A stretch of 64,000 bases of DNA, taken from the NCBI GenBank assembly GCA_003003925.1, contig PVWP01000004.1, forward strand, positions 186,001-250,000, in the 5' to 3' direction. Source of the DNA: Aphanothece cf. minutissima CCALA 015 (GTDB lineage: Bacteria > Cyanobacteriota > Cyanobacteriia > PCC-6307 > Cyanobiaceae). Positions 17,672 to 24,338 of this stretch are shown here, one piece after another. The notes below the pieces were generated by a model that was not told the origin of the DNA, ran no database searches, and was given only the letters and a program-made list of their open reading frames with translations. Each line of letters begins with the position of its first letter. The stretch's first letter is position 1. The position numbers and the translations under genes were made by a program.

Positions 17672-18153
17672 GGCTGATGCAGCAGGGCCACCGCATGGCA
17701 GGCGATGCCCTCCTGGCGGCCCGTGGGCCCCAGACCCTCGTTGGTGGTCGCCTTCACCCCCACCTGCTCGGGAGCCAGGCCCATGCGGCCGGCGATCGCC
17801 TCCCGCATGGCGGCGATGTGGGGCTTCAGGCGCGGCCGCTCCGCCACCACCACCGTGTCGACGTTGAGCACCTGCCAGCCCCGCTCCGCCACCAGCGCCA
17901 TCACCTGCTCGAGCAGCACCAGGCTGTCGGCGCCGCGCCAGCGCTCGTCCTCCGGCGGGAAGTGGGTGCCGATGTCCCCCAGGCTGAGGGCCCCCAGCAG
18001 GGCATCCATCAGGGCATGCACGAGCACGTCGGCGTCGCTGTGGCCGTCCAGCCCCAGGCCTTCGGGGTGCTCCAGGCGCACGCCGCCCAGGATCAGGGGA
18101 CGGCCGGGGACGAGCCGGTGGATGTCGTAGCCGTTGCCGATGCGCAGCTGCAT
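17668..18153 (-). CDS. ispF: 2-C-methyl-D-erythritol 2,4-cyclodiphosphate synthase
   Basis: The MEP-pathway enzyme forms the cyclic diphosphate precursor of isoprenoids. The ATG at 18153 gives [14 protein letters not shown], with metal ligands Asp10 and His12, then [20 protein letters not shown] with His46. Later [10 protein letters not shown] and [18 protein letters not shown] match the family. The length of 161 aa is standard. The upstream gap to trmD is 80 bp. Confidence 0.96.
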   Translation of the reverse strand: MQLRIGNGYDIHRLVPGRPLILGGVRLEHPEGLGLDGHSDADVLVHALMDALLGALSLGDIGTHFPPEDERWRGADSLVLLEQVMALVAERGWQVLNVDTVVVAERPRLKPHIAAMREAIAGRMGLAPEQVGVKATTNEGLGPTGRQEGIACHAVALLHQP

Positions 18154-18233
18154 GGGGGGCGGTGGGGGCGGATCCAGTGTCGCCGGTGCGGGGCGATGGC
18201 GCGCTTCCGGCGGCGTGCTTCGGTGAGCGCGCT

Positions 18234-18929
18234 TCAGGTCTCCTGCTGCGCCTGCCACAGGGCCAGCAGGTCGGCGCGGCGCTCGCGGGTGCGGGCCACC
18301 TGCTGCTCCAGCCGCCAGCGGGCGATGGCGCCGTGGTCGCCGCTGCGCAGCACCTCCGGTACCGCCATGCCGCGGAACTCCGCTGGCCGGGTGTAGTGGG
18401 GATGCTCCAGCAGCAGGCCACTGTGGCTCTCGGCCTCGAGGCAGTCCGGTGAGCCCACGGTGCCGGGCAGCAGCCGCACCACGCCGCTGATCACCACCAG
18501 GGCCGGCAGCTCGCCGCCGGTGAGCACGAAATCCCCCAGGGACACCTCCTCGTCCGCCAGGGGGCGGATGCGCTCGTCGAAGCCCTCGTAGTGGCCGCAG
18601 AGCAGCACCAGCTGGTCGTGCTCCGTGGCCCAGCGGCGCAGGTCGCGCTGGTGCAGCGGCTGGCCCTGGGGGCTCATCAGCAGCACGCGGCGGCGCGGCA
18701 GCACCGGGATCGTCTCGAAGGCGGCGTAGACCGGCTCGGGCTTGAGCACCATGCCGGCGCCGCCGCCGTAGGGCACGTCGTCCACCTTGCGGTAGCGGTC
18801 CGTGGCGTGGTCGCGGGGGTTGTGGGTGTGGACCTTCGCGATGCCGGCGGCGAAGGCACGGCCGATCACCCCCAGCCCCAGCAGGGGCGTGAAGGCGTCC
18901 GGCACCAGGCTCACCACGTCGAAGCGCAT
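18234..18929 (-). CDS. trmD: tRNA (guanine37-N1)-methyltransferase
   Basis: TrmD methylates G37 of tRNAs to prevent frameshifting. The 231-aa protein carries the SPOUT trefoil-knot motifs: [76 protein letters not shown] and [18 protein letters not shown]. It begins with ATG at 18929, 10 bp after the lyase gene upstream on the same strand. Confidence 0.96.
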   Translation of the reverse strand: MRFDVVSLVPDAFTPLLGLGVIGRAFAAGIAKVHTHNPRDHATDRYRKVDDVPYGGGAGMVLKPEPVYAAFETIPVLPRRRVLLMSPQGQPLHQRDLRRWATEHDQLVLLCGHYEGFDERIRPLADEEVSLGDFVLTGGELPALVVISGVVRLLPGTVGSPDCLEAESHSGLLLEHPHYTRPAEFRGMAVPEVLRSGDHGAIARWRLEQQVARTRERRADLLALWQAQQET

Positions 18930-18939
18930 GGGGGAGGCC

Positions 18940-19464
18940 TCAGCCGGCGGGTCGGCTGACCCGCCGGATCTCGGAGCTGAAGCTGGCCCGGCCCGGGCGG
19001 CCGTCGGGGTGGTGCTCGACGCTGCTGCGCAGGCGCAGGTTGGCCTTGGTGAACCAGATCCTTTCGCGCACCGACGCCCCGGCCCGCTCGCTGGTCAGCT
19101 CCAGGCTCCCGTCCGGCCAGAGCTGCCAGAGCCCCGTGCTGGCGGCCCCGTCCGGGGCACTGCCCTGGAAGCCGCCGTCGGGGCGGAACAGCAGCCGGTG
19201 GCGGCCGCCGCCGGGTGGGGTGATCTCCAGCCCCCCGGGCTCGCCGGTCTGCTCTGGGGCCAGGTAGGTGACGGTCAGTTCCCCGCGCTCGGAGCTGTGC
19301 CAGCTGACCCCATCCGCCTCGGCCTCCCGGGCCGCGTCGGCCGCCTCCTCCAGGCTGAAGCAGCTGCGCAGGGAGAGCCAGTCGCCGGCGCAGAAGGCCA
19401 GGAACGCCGCGATCGTCTCGGGCGGGAAGGGGGCGGCGCTGGCGGGCTCGGTCGCGCTGGTCAC
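18940..19464 (-). CDS. CpcS/CpeS-type phycobiliprotein chromophore lyase
   Basis: S-type lyases attach bilins to a cysteine of phycobiliproteins. The 174-aa protein shows the lipocalin-like family pattern: AAFLAFCAGDWLSLRSCFSL near residue 20, a central run of beta-strands, GLWQLWPDGSLELTSE, RERIWFTKANLRLRSSV and RASFSSEIRRV at the end. The start is a GTG at 19464. The bilin and the target subunit cannot be told from sequence. Its presence supports a phycobilisome-bearing cyanobacterium. Confidence 0.85.
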   Translation of the reverse strand: MTSATEPASAAPFPPETIAAFLAFCAGDWLSLRSCFSLEEAADAAREAEADGVSWHSSERGELTVTYLAPEQTGEPGGLEITPPGGGRHRLLFRPDGGFQGSAPDGAASTGLWQLWPDGSLELTSERAGASVRERIWFTKANLRLRSSVEHHPDGRPGRASFSSEIRRVSRPAG

Positions 19465-19493
19465 GGCGGGGGCGGCGGTAGATCGGGGCCGGC

Positions 19494-19511
19494 GGGCCCC
19501 GGCGGGGATCC
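19494..19511. terminator. GC-rich hairpin between era and the lyase gene
   Basis: A 7-bp perfect stem, CGGGGCC paired with GGCCCCG around a GGCG loop, lies 24 bp downstream of the era stop. No T-run follows, so it is a possible transcript end or RNA-stability hairpin rather than a canonical terminator. Confidence 0.3.
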
Positions 19512-19534
19512 TCGCAAACCCCCAGCCGGCGTGC

Positions 19535-20548
19535 TCAGTCGCCCCGGTAGCCCAGCTCCGCCAGCCGGCCCGGGTGGCTGCGCCAGTTGGGCACCACCTT
19601 GACGAACAACTCCAGGTACACCGGACCGTCGAACACCTTCTGCATCTGCAACCGCGCCCCCTGGCCGATGGCCTTGAGCATCTGGCCCCCCTTGCCGATC
19701 AGGATCCCCTTCTGACTGCTGCGCTCCACCAGCACGGTGGCGAGCACGGCCGTGCGCATCTTGCCCTTCGCCTCCTCCTCCACGATCCGCTCGATCCGCA
19801 CCGCCACCGAGTGGGGTACCTCCTCGCGGGTGAGGGTCAGCACCTGCTCCCGGATCAGCTCCGCCAGCAGCAGCTGCTCCGGCTGATCGCTGACGGTGTC
19901 CGCCGGGTAGAGCAGGGGACCCGGCGGCAGGTCGGCCGCCAGGGCCTCCACCAGCGCCTGGCAGCCATCGCCGTTGAGGGCGCTGCAGGGATGCAGGGGC
20001 CAGGCCACGGGGGGATCGCCGGCGTCCGCCAGCAGCTCCCGGTAGGTGGCGGCCAGATCCTCGGCGTCGGCGCCGACCCGGTCGCTCTTGTTGAGGGCCA
20101 CATGCACCGGCACGCGGCTGTGGCGCAGCAGGTCGACGATGAAGCCGTCCCCCCGGCCGGCCGGCTGGCTGGCATCCACCAGCAGCAGCACCACGTCCAC
20201 CTCGCCGATGGCCCCCCGGGCGCTCTGGACGAGGCGTTCCCCCAGCAGGTGGTGGGGTTTGTGGATCCCCGGGGTGTCCAGCAGGATCAGCTGGGCGGCG
20301 GGCGTGGTGAGGATGGCGCGCAGCCGGTTGCGGGTGGTCTGGGCCACGGGGGAGGTGATCGCCACCTTCTGGCCCACCAGCTGGTTGAGCAGGGTGGATT
20401 TGCCCACGTTCGGCCGGCCGATCAGGGCCACGAAGCCGGAGCGGAAGACAGGCTCTCCGGTGCTGCCCTGTTCAGCCCCGCCCTGGTCGGGACGGTTGTC
20501 TTGGGGCTGGGCATCGCCGGGGCTGGCGGTCGGGGCGCTCGGGTCCAT
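19535..20548 (-). CDS. era: GTPase Era
   Basis: Era binds 16S rRNA and assists 30S assembly. The G domain has G1 GRPNVGKS at residues 44-51, DTPG, and NKSD. The C-terminal KH domain has GILIGKGGQMLKAIG, and the protein ends in LAELGYRGD. The ATG at 20548 gives 337 aa including a roughly 35-residue Gln/Pro/Ala-rich N-terminal extension before FRSGFVALIG; an internal start could remove it, but no better codon was seen. It is divergent from the next gene with 46 bp between. Confidence 0.95.
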   Translation of the reverse strand: MDPSAPTASPGDAQPQDNRPDQGGAEQGSTGEPVFRSGFVALIGRPNVGKSTLLNQLVGQKVAITSPVAQTTRNRLRAILTTPAAQLILLDTPGIHKPHHLLGERLVQSARGAIGEVDVVLLLVDASQPAGRGDGFIVDLLRHSRVPVHVALNKSDRVGADAEDLAATYRELLADAGDPPVAWPLHPCSALNGDGCQALVEALAADLPPGPLLYPADTVSDQPEQLLLAELIREQVLTLTREEVPHSVAVRIERIVEEEAKGKMRTAVLATVLVERSSQKGILIGKGGQMLKAIGQGARLQMQKVFDGPVYLELFVKVVPNWRSHPGRLAELGYRGD

Positions 20549-20594
20549 AGCCTCAACACTGCCAGCCCATGGGCCCCGCCGCCCGTCCGCCGCC

Positions 20595-21170
20595 ATGACC
20601 GATGACGCCCCGCTGACCGAGACCCCCCTGGCGGGGACCCCGCCGGCACCGAGCTTCCCCCAGGCGATGGAGATCGCGGCCCAGTGGATCGGCCTGTGGG
20701 AAGCGGGGGAACTCAGCGATGAGGTGCTGGCCGATCGGGTGGGGGAGCTGGTGGCAAGCCGGGACGGGGCGCGCGGTTTCTTCGTCGTCGGCCTCACCGG
20801 TGAGGCGCCCCTGCTCGACCGGCTGCCGGAGCCGCTGGTGGCCGCCCTGCGGCAGGCGGGTCCGGGCGTGGTGGATCTCACCGCGCGCAACCTGGCCATG
20901 AGCACGGCGATGGTGCTGCACCACCAGCGATCGGGGGACCGGGACCATCAGGCCGGTTCGGAGCGGGTGCAGCTGCGCAGCACCGAACTGCTGCGCCAGC
21001 TGGAGCCGGTGGCCGTGAAGCAGCGGCTGGAAACCCTGCTCGCCGCGGCTGCGCAGGACGGTGATTCCGAGGGAGCAGTCGCGGAGGACAGGGCCTTCCT
21101 CGACCGCTGGGGTTACGACGCTGAACAGCGTCTGGCGATCGCCGCCGCCATCGAGGCGGTGGCCGACTGA
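20595..21170 (+). CDS. hypothetical protein (191 aa)
   Basis: I do not recognise a characterised family. After a Thr/Pro-rich start the protein is mostly helical: QAMEIAAQWIGLWEAGELSDEVLADRVGELV, a compact segment GARGFFVVGLTGEAPLLDRLPEPLVAALRQ, a region with ARNLAMSTAMVLHHQ, and a C-terminal helix with FLDRWGYDAEQRLAIAAAIEAVAD. No signal peptide or TM segment is present. It is alone on the plus strand, divergent from era and convergent with the beta-barrel gene (28 bp apart). Confidence 0.65.
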   Translation: MTDDAPLTETPLAGTPPAPSFPQAMEIAAQWIGLWEAGELSDEVLADRVGELVASRDGARGFFVVGLTGEAPLLDRLPEPLVAALRQAGPGVVDLTARNLAMSTAMVLHHQRSGDRDHQAGSERVQLRSTELLRQLEPVAVKQRLETLLAAAAQDGDSEGAVAEDRAFLDRWGYDAEQRLAIAAAIEAVAD

Positions 21171-21198
21171 ACCGTCAACCACCCCATGCCCCTAGGCC

Positions 21199-21873
21199 TC
21201 AGAACTTGAGGTAGAGCAGCGTCATGGCCTGGAGGGCGTCAAAGGTGACCCCATCGGGCAGGAAGACGTAGTTGACGTTGAACCCCAGGGTCACGTTCTG
21301 GGTGATGTTCACATCAACCCCACCGGTGAGCATGGCGTTGGTCTGTCCCGTCGAATAGGTGTTGGTGGCGATGCCACCCCCCAGGTAGGGGGAGACCACG
21401 GAGCGACGGAACAGATCCAGGGTGAGGGGCACCTGGAAGGAGGTCTGGCCGTTGTAGCGGCCGAGCACATCCCGGTTGCCGAAGATCACGCTGGGCCGCA
21501 GGGAGACCGCAAGGGTTTCGTTGAGTTTGTAGCCGATCCGACCGGTGAACACCCCGCTGTTGGGCAGATCGCTGCCGAAATTGACGCCACCGCCAATGCC
21601 GTAGATGCCGACGTTCTCGATCGGTTTGCCCTGACGCGGCACGATCGCCAGTTCGGCGGGATCGCGGTTGGCCGGAGGCGGCAGATAGTCCGGCGGCAGG
21701 GTGGCCGCGTCGGTGACGGGCTCCCAGCCGGCGGCTGCGGGCTCCGCCGCGATGGGAACCCAGGGGGCCGGTGGCGCCGGGAGGGACTGGGCCCGGCCCG
21801 GCTCGCCAACGACAGCCAAACAGGCCAGGCTGACCAGGGGGAGGCCGCAGGGGTGGAGCCGGTGGCGTCTCAC
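21199..21873 (-). CDS. outer-membrane beta-barrel protein of the polysaccharide export locus
   Basis: The 224-aa product starts with a signal peptide (LPLVSLACLAVVGEPGRAQS), then a Pro/Ala-rich linker to about residue 75. The rest alternates like a small porin-type barrel: VGIYGIGGGVNFGSDL, TGRIGYKLNETLAVSLRPSVIFG, VSPYLGGGIATNTYS and NVTLGFNVNYVF, with a terminal aromatic residue (LLYLKF) as in proteins inserted by BamA. The function is unknown; linkage to the OPX gene suggests a part in envelope or export. The GTG start overlaps the upstream stop by 4 bp. Confidence 0.72.
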   Translation of the reverse strand: MRRHRLHPCGLPLVSLACLAVVGEPGRAQSLPAPPAPWVPIAAEPAAAGWEPVTDAATLPPDYLPPPANRDPAELAIVPRQGKPIENVGIYGIGGGVNFGSDLPNSGVFTGRIGYKLNETLAVSLRPSVIFGNRDVLGRYNGQTSFQVPLTLDLFRRSVVSPYLGGGIATNTYSTGQTNAMLTGGVDVNITQNVTLGFNVNYVFLPDGVTFDALQAMTLLYLKF

Positions 21874-22958
21874 TGGGGGGCCACCACCGCGCCGGCGGGA
21901 CCGGCCGGGGCCGGAGTGGGGGCGGGAACATCCGCCACAGGGGCCAGCGTGGCAGCGGCCGGTGGCGGCGGCGGGGCGATCGGGGCGCTGCTGGCCACGG
22001 GCGAGACCCGGACGGGGGCGGGGGTGGCCCTCACCTCAGCCGGGAGCGGCTGGAGGTTGACGACCGTGGGGGTGACGGTCCCGGGGGCCTGGGCCGGCTG
22101 GCGGCTGGACCATTCCCGGATGTCTTCGATCACGCCGGGATCGTCCGGCTGGCTCAGCACATCGACGCTGCCGTCGGCCTGGATGGCGAGGGGCACCTGG
22201 GTGGGCTTGCTGACCCGGGTGGAGGGCACGTGGATGACCCGGGCCTGCTGCAGCTTGGCCGTCTTGGTGGGGGTGGGCGTGGGCAGGGTGCGGATCGCCT
22301 GGCGCATTGGCTCCCTCAGGTTCTGGGGCAGGGGAGCCATCGGGTCGCCGCTGCTGGCCCATCGGGCCCGCTCCGCCCGGGCCACCGTGGGCATGGCGGG
22401 CATGCCCAGGTCCTGGATGGTGAGCACCCCACCGAGGAGCTCGGAGTTCGAGAAGTTCCGCTGCAGCAGGGTCTGGGCACTGCCCAGGCCGGTGGTGCCC
22501 AGGGGGGGGCCATCGATGCGGAAGGAGACCGGGCGGGCCGGGGCCTTGGCCACACGCGCCGGGGCGCTGCCGCGGGAGGCGACCGCCGGACGGCGACCGG
22601 GATCGGGCCGTACCCGAGACGAATTGGAGGGGCCGCTCAGATCGAGACTGCGGGCCAGGGGCGCATCCAGCAGCGAACCGATCTTGTCGGAGGCCGAGCT
22701 GAGCACGTGGCCGGTGGTGGTGCCCAGGTCGTCGAGCGGAGAGGAGCTCCTGGCCACCGGGGCGGCGGCGGGAGCTTCCGGCAGGGAGGCGATCGCTTCG
22801 TCGCTGCCCTTGGGATCGGCAGGCTGGGGGACGGCCATGTCCTTCACCCGTGCCTGCCAGCGGTCGTGGGCATCGATGGCCAGCAACGGCAGCCAGATCG
22901 ACTGGCTCAGCAGGGCCCAGGCGATGGCTTTGGGGCTGATGGTGGGTTCGCGGTACAT
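21870..22958 (-). CDS. Pro/Ala-rich membrane-anchored hypothetical protein
   Basis: The 362-aa protein has one N-terminal hydrophobic segment (AIAWALLSQSIWLPLLAI, residues about 11-28), then a long low-complexity, probably disordered region. Only a middle part looks folded: VSFRIDGPPLGTTGLGSAQTLLQRNFSNSELLGGVLTIQDLG, and later VIHVPSTRVSKPTQVPLAIQADGSVDVLSQPDDPGVIEDIREWS. It ends in Pro/Ala/Val repeats. The layout (inner-membrane anchor plus long Pro-rich span) resembles periplasm-spanning linkers. It lies between the OPX and beta-barrel genes in an apparent operon, 22 bp after the OPX gene. No family was recognised. Confidence 0.65.
   Translation of the reverse strand: MYREPTISPKAIAWALLSQSIWLPLLAIDAHDRWQARVKDMAVPQPADPKGSDEAIASLPEAPAAAPVARSSSPLDDLGTTTGHVLSSASDKIGSLLDAPLARSLDLSGPSNSSRVRPDPGRRPAVASRGSAPARVAKAPARPVSFRIDGPPLGTTGLGSAQTLLQRNFSNSELLGGVLTIQDLGMPAMPTVARAERARWASSGDPMAPLPQNLREPMRQAIRTLPTPTPTKTAKLQQARVIHVPSTRVSKPTQVPLAIQADGSVDVLSQPDDPGVIEDIREWSSRQPAQAPGTVTPTVVNLQPLPAEVRATPAPVRVSPVASSAPIAPPPPPAAATLAPVADVPAPTPAPAGPAGAVVAPQ
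22502..22509 (-). repeat. G8 homopolymer tract in the Pro-rich protein gene
   Basis: Eight G on the plus strand (C8 in the coding strand) encode part of the GPPLGTT stretch. A one-base slip would truncate the protein near its middle. Confidence 0.6.
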
Positions 22959-22980
22959 GGGAGGGCCGTAGTAGCGGTTG

Positions 22981-24237
22981 TCAGCGGAAGTTGTTTCTGT
23001 TGCCGTTGAATGTATCTCGGAAGAAATAATAGGAGCTGGCGGCCTGACTGAGGGGAACGATGACCTGATTGATGACGTCGAGGGCTTCGGCGTAGAAGGT
23101 GCGATTGACGATGATCGTGTCCCTGTCCCGGAGTGGCGGGTTCAGCCCCTTGGAGACGCCGATCCCATCCCTGTAGCTGTAGACCTCACGGGTGGTGGTG
23201 CCGTTGCGGTTGAGGCGGACAAGTTCGATGTCGTTCTTGTTGGCCCGCCAGTTCTCCGCCCCGCCGGCCCGGAAGATGGCTTCGGCCAGAGGGGTGTTGG
23301 CGGGCAGGCTGAGGGTGCCGGGGCTGCGGACCTCGCCGATCACCGAGACGGTGATGGTGGCCGGGGCCAGGTTGGTGGCCCCGATCTGGAGGATCTCCTC
23401 GGGGATCAGATCCTCGGTGCGGGCGACGACGATCGTGTCCCCGTCGAACAGGATCGGGTTCTGGCGCTGGTTGCCGACCTGGAACACCTGGGCAAGGTCA
23501 AGCACCGTCTGCTTCTGGCTGCCGTCGGGGCCGGCCAGACGCCGGAGCAGGACCTTGCGGATGTCCGCGTTCAGGGTGACGCCGCCGGCCGTCTGGATCG
23601 CGGAGACCGGAGTGGAATAGGAGGGCAGGGGGTAGAGGCCGGGACGGCCCACCTCGCCGATGATCGTCACCTTGACGGGACGGGGTGAGGTGAGGCTGAG
23701 GATCAGCTCAGGCCTCACCAGCTGCTTGGCGTAGAGCGAGGTGAGCCAGCGGGTGGCCTGGCCGATGGTCAGGCCGGTGAGCTGCACCGAACCCAGCAGT
23801 GACAGGGTCGAGGTGCCGTCGGGAAGGATGACGACCGCGCCGCCGATGGCGGAGGCGGAGGGGTCGGTGAAGGTGAGCTGGAGGCCGTCCCCGGGGCCAA
23901 GCACGTAAAGATCGTTGTAGACCTCGGTGACCGTGAGGGGCAGGGGAGCCGAGGAGGCGGGGCCGGAGAGGGGGGCGGCGCTGACCGCCGCCGGGCCGCG
24001 CCAGGGGGAATGGGGAGCCGCACCCTGGGGCACCGAGGCCTTGAGCCCCGTCGGGGCCACCAGCACACCGGCCAGCCCCAGCATCCCGACGGCGGAAAGG
24101 CGACGCCGGACCGACCGGCGGACGCCTTTCCAGCGGATTCCATCAGGGGCGGCAGATCCCTGACCTGCAGCAGATTCCTGGCGAGCCGATTGGCCTGCAG
24201 ATCCCTGGCGTACAGATGTTCTGGGAGGAAAAGCCAC
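22981..24237 (-). CDS. Wza-type outer-membrane polysaccharide export (OPX) protein with SLBB domains
   Basis: The protein has a long basic N-terminus followed by a signal-like segment (SAVGMLGLAGVLVAPTGLKA, residues about 48-67). The polysaccharide-export PES domain follows (NDLYVLGPGDGLQLTF, GTSTLSLLGSVQLTGLTIGQA), then soluble-ligand-binding beta-grasp repeats: VTIIGEVGRPGLYPLPS with VSAIQTAGGV, and VSVIGEVRSPGTLSLPANT with LAEAIFRAGG. No lipobox Cys is visible, unlike E. coli Wza. It would form the periplasmic/outer-membrane channel working with the divergently encoded Wzc-type kinase. The start is a GTG at 24237; no alternative start precedes the signal segment. Confidence 0.88.
   Translation of the reverse strand: MAFPPRTSVRQGSAGQSARQESAAGQGSAAPDGIRWKGVRRSVRRRLSAVGMLGLAGVLVAPTGLKASVPQGAAPHSPWRGPAAVSAAPLSGPASSAPLPLTVTEVYNDLYVLGPGDGLQLTFTDPSASAIGGAVVILPDGTSTLSLLGSVQLTGLTIGQATRWLTSLYAKQLVRPELILSLTSPRPVKVTIIGEVGRPGLYPLPSYSTPVSAIQTAGGVTLNADIRKVLLRRLAGPDGSQKQTVLDLAQVFQVGNQRQNPILFDGDTIVVARTEDLIPEEILQIGATNLAPATITVSVIGEVRSPGTLSLPANTPLAEAIFRAGGAENWRANKNDIELVRLNRNGTTTREVYSYRDGIGVSKGLNPPLRDRDTIIVNRTFYAEALDVINQVIVPLSQAASSYYFFRDTFNGNRNNFR
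24153..24224. repeat. four imperfect direct repeats of CAGATCCCTGG at the OPX gene 5' end
   Basis: Copies begin at 24153, 24171, 24198 and 24213 (CAGATCCCTG, CAGATTCCTG, CAGATCCCTG, CAGATGTTCTGG). Spacings are 18, 27 and 15 bp, all multiples of three, and they fall within the codons for the Gln/Gly/Ser-rich N-terminus. They may be only a coding repeat, or binding sites in the divergent control region. Confidence 0.5.
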
Positions 24238-24252
24238 CGAAGGACATAAATC

Positions 24253-24280
24253 GGATTACCACCATAGACGCCCGAGTCAA
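24253..24280 (-). promoter_or_regulatory. candidate promoter for the OPX operon in the divergent region
   Basis: Reading the minus strand, TTGACT (24280-24275) is followed after 16 bp by TAATCC (24258-24253). The 101-bp gap between the two divergent export genes is visibly richer in A/T than its surroundings. The -10 match is poor, and the leader to the GTG at 24237 would be very short. Confidence 0.3.
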
Positions 24281-24338
24281 GGGGCATTCTTTGCGGGTTG
24301 CCATTATCATCGGTTCAACTTTCCCTGCGGTACATAAC

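Noticed and set aside
21870..22958. Possible TonB protein
   Set aside because: The anchor plus Pro-rich span is TonB-like, but no C-terminal TonB domain is present; the end is Pro/Ala/Val repeats.
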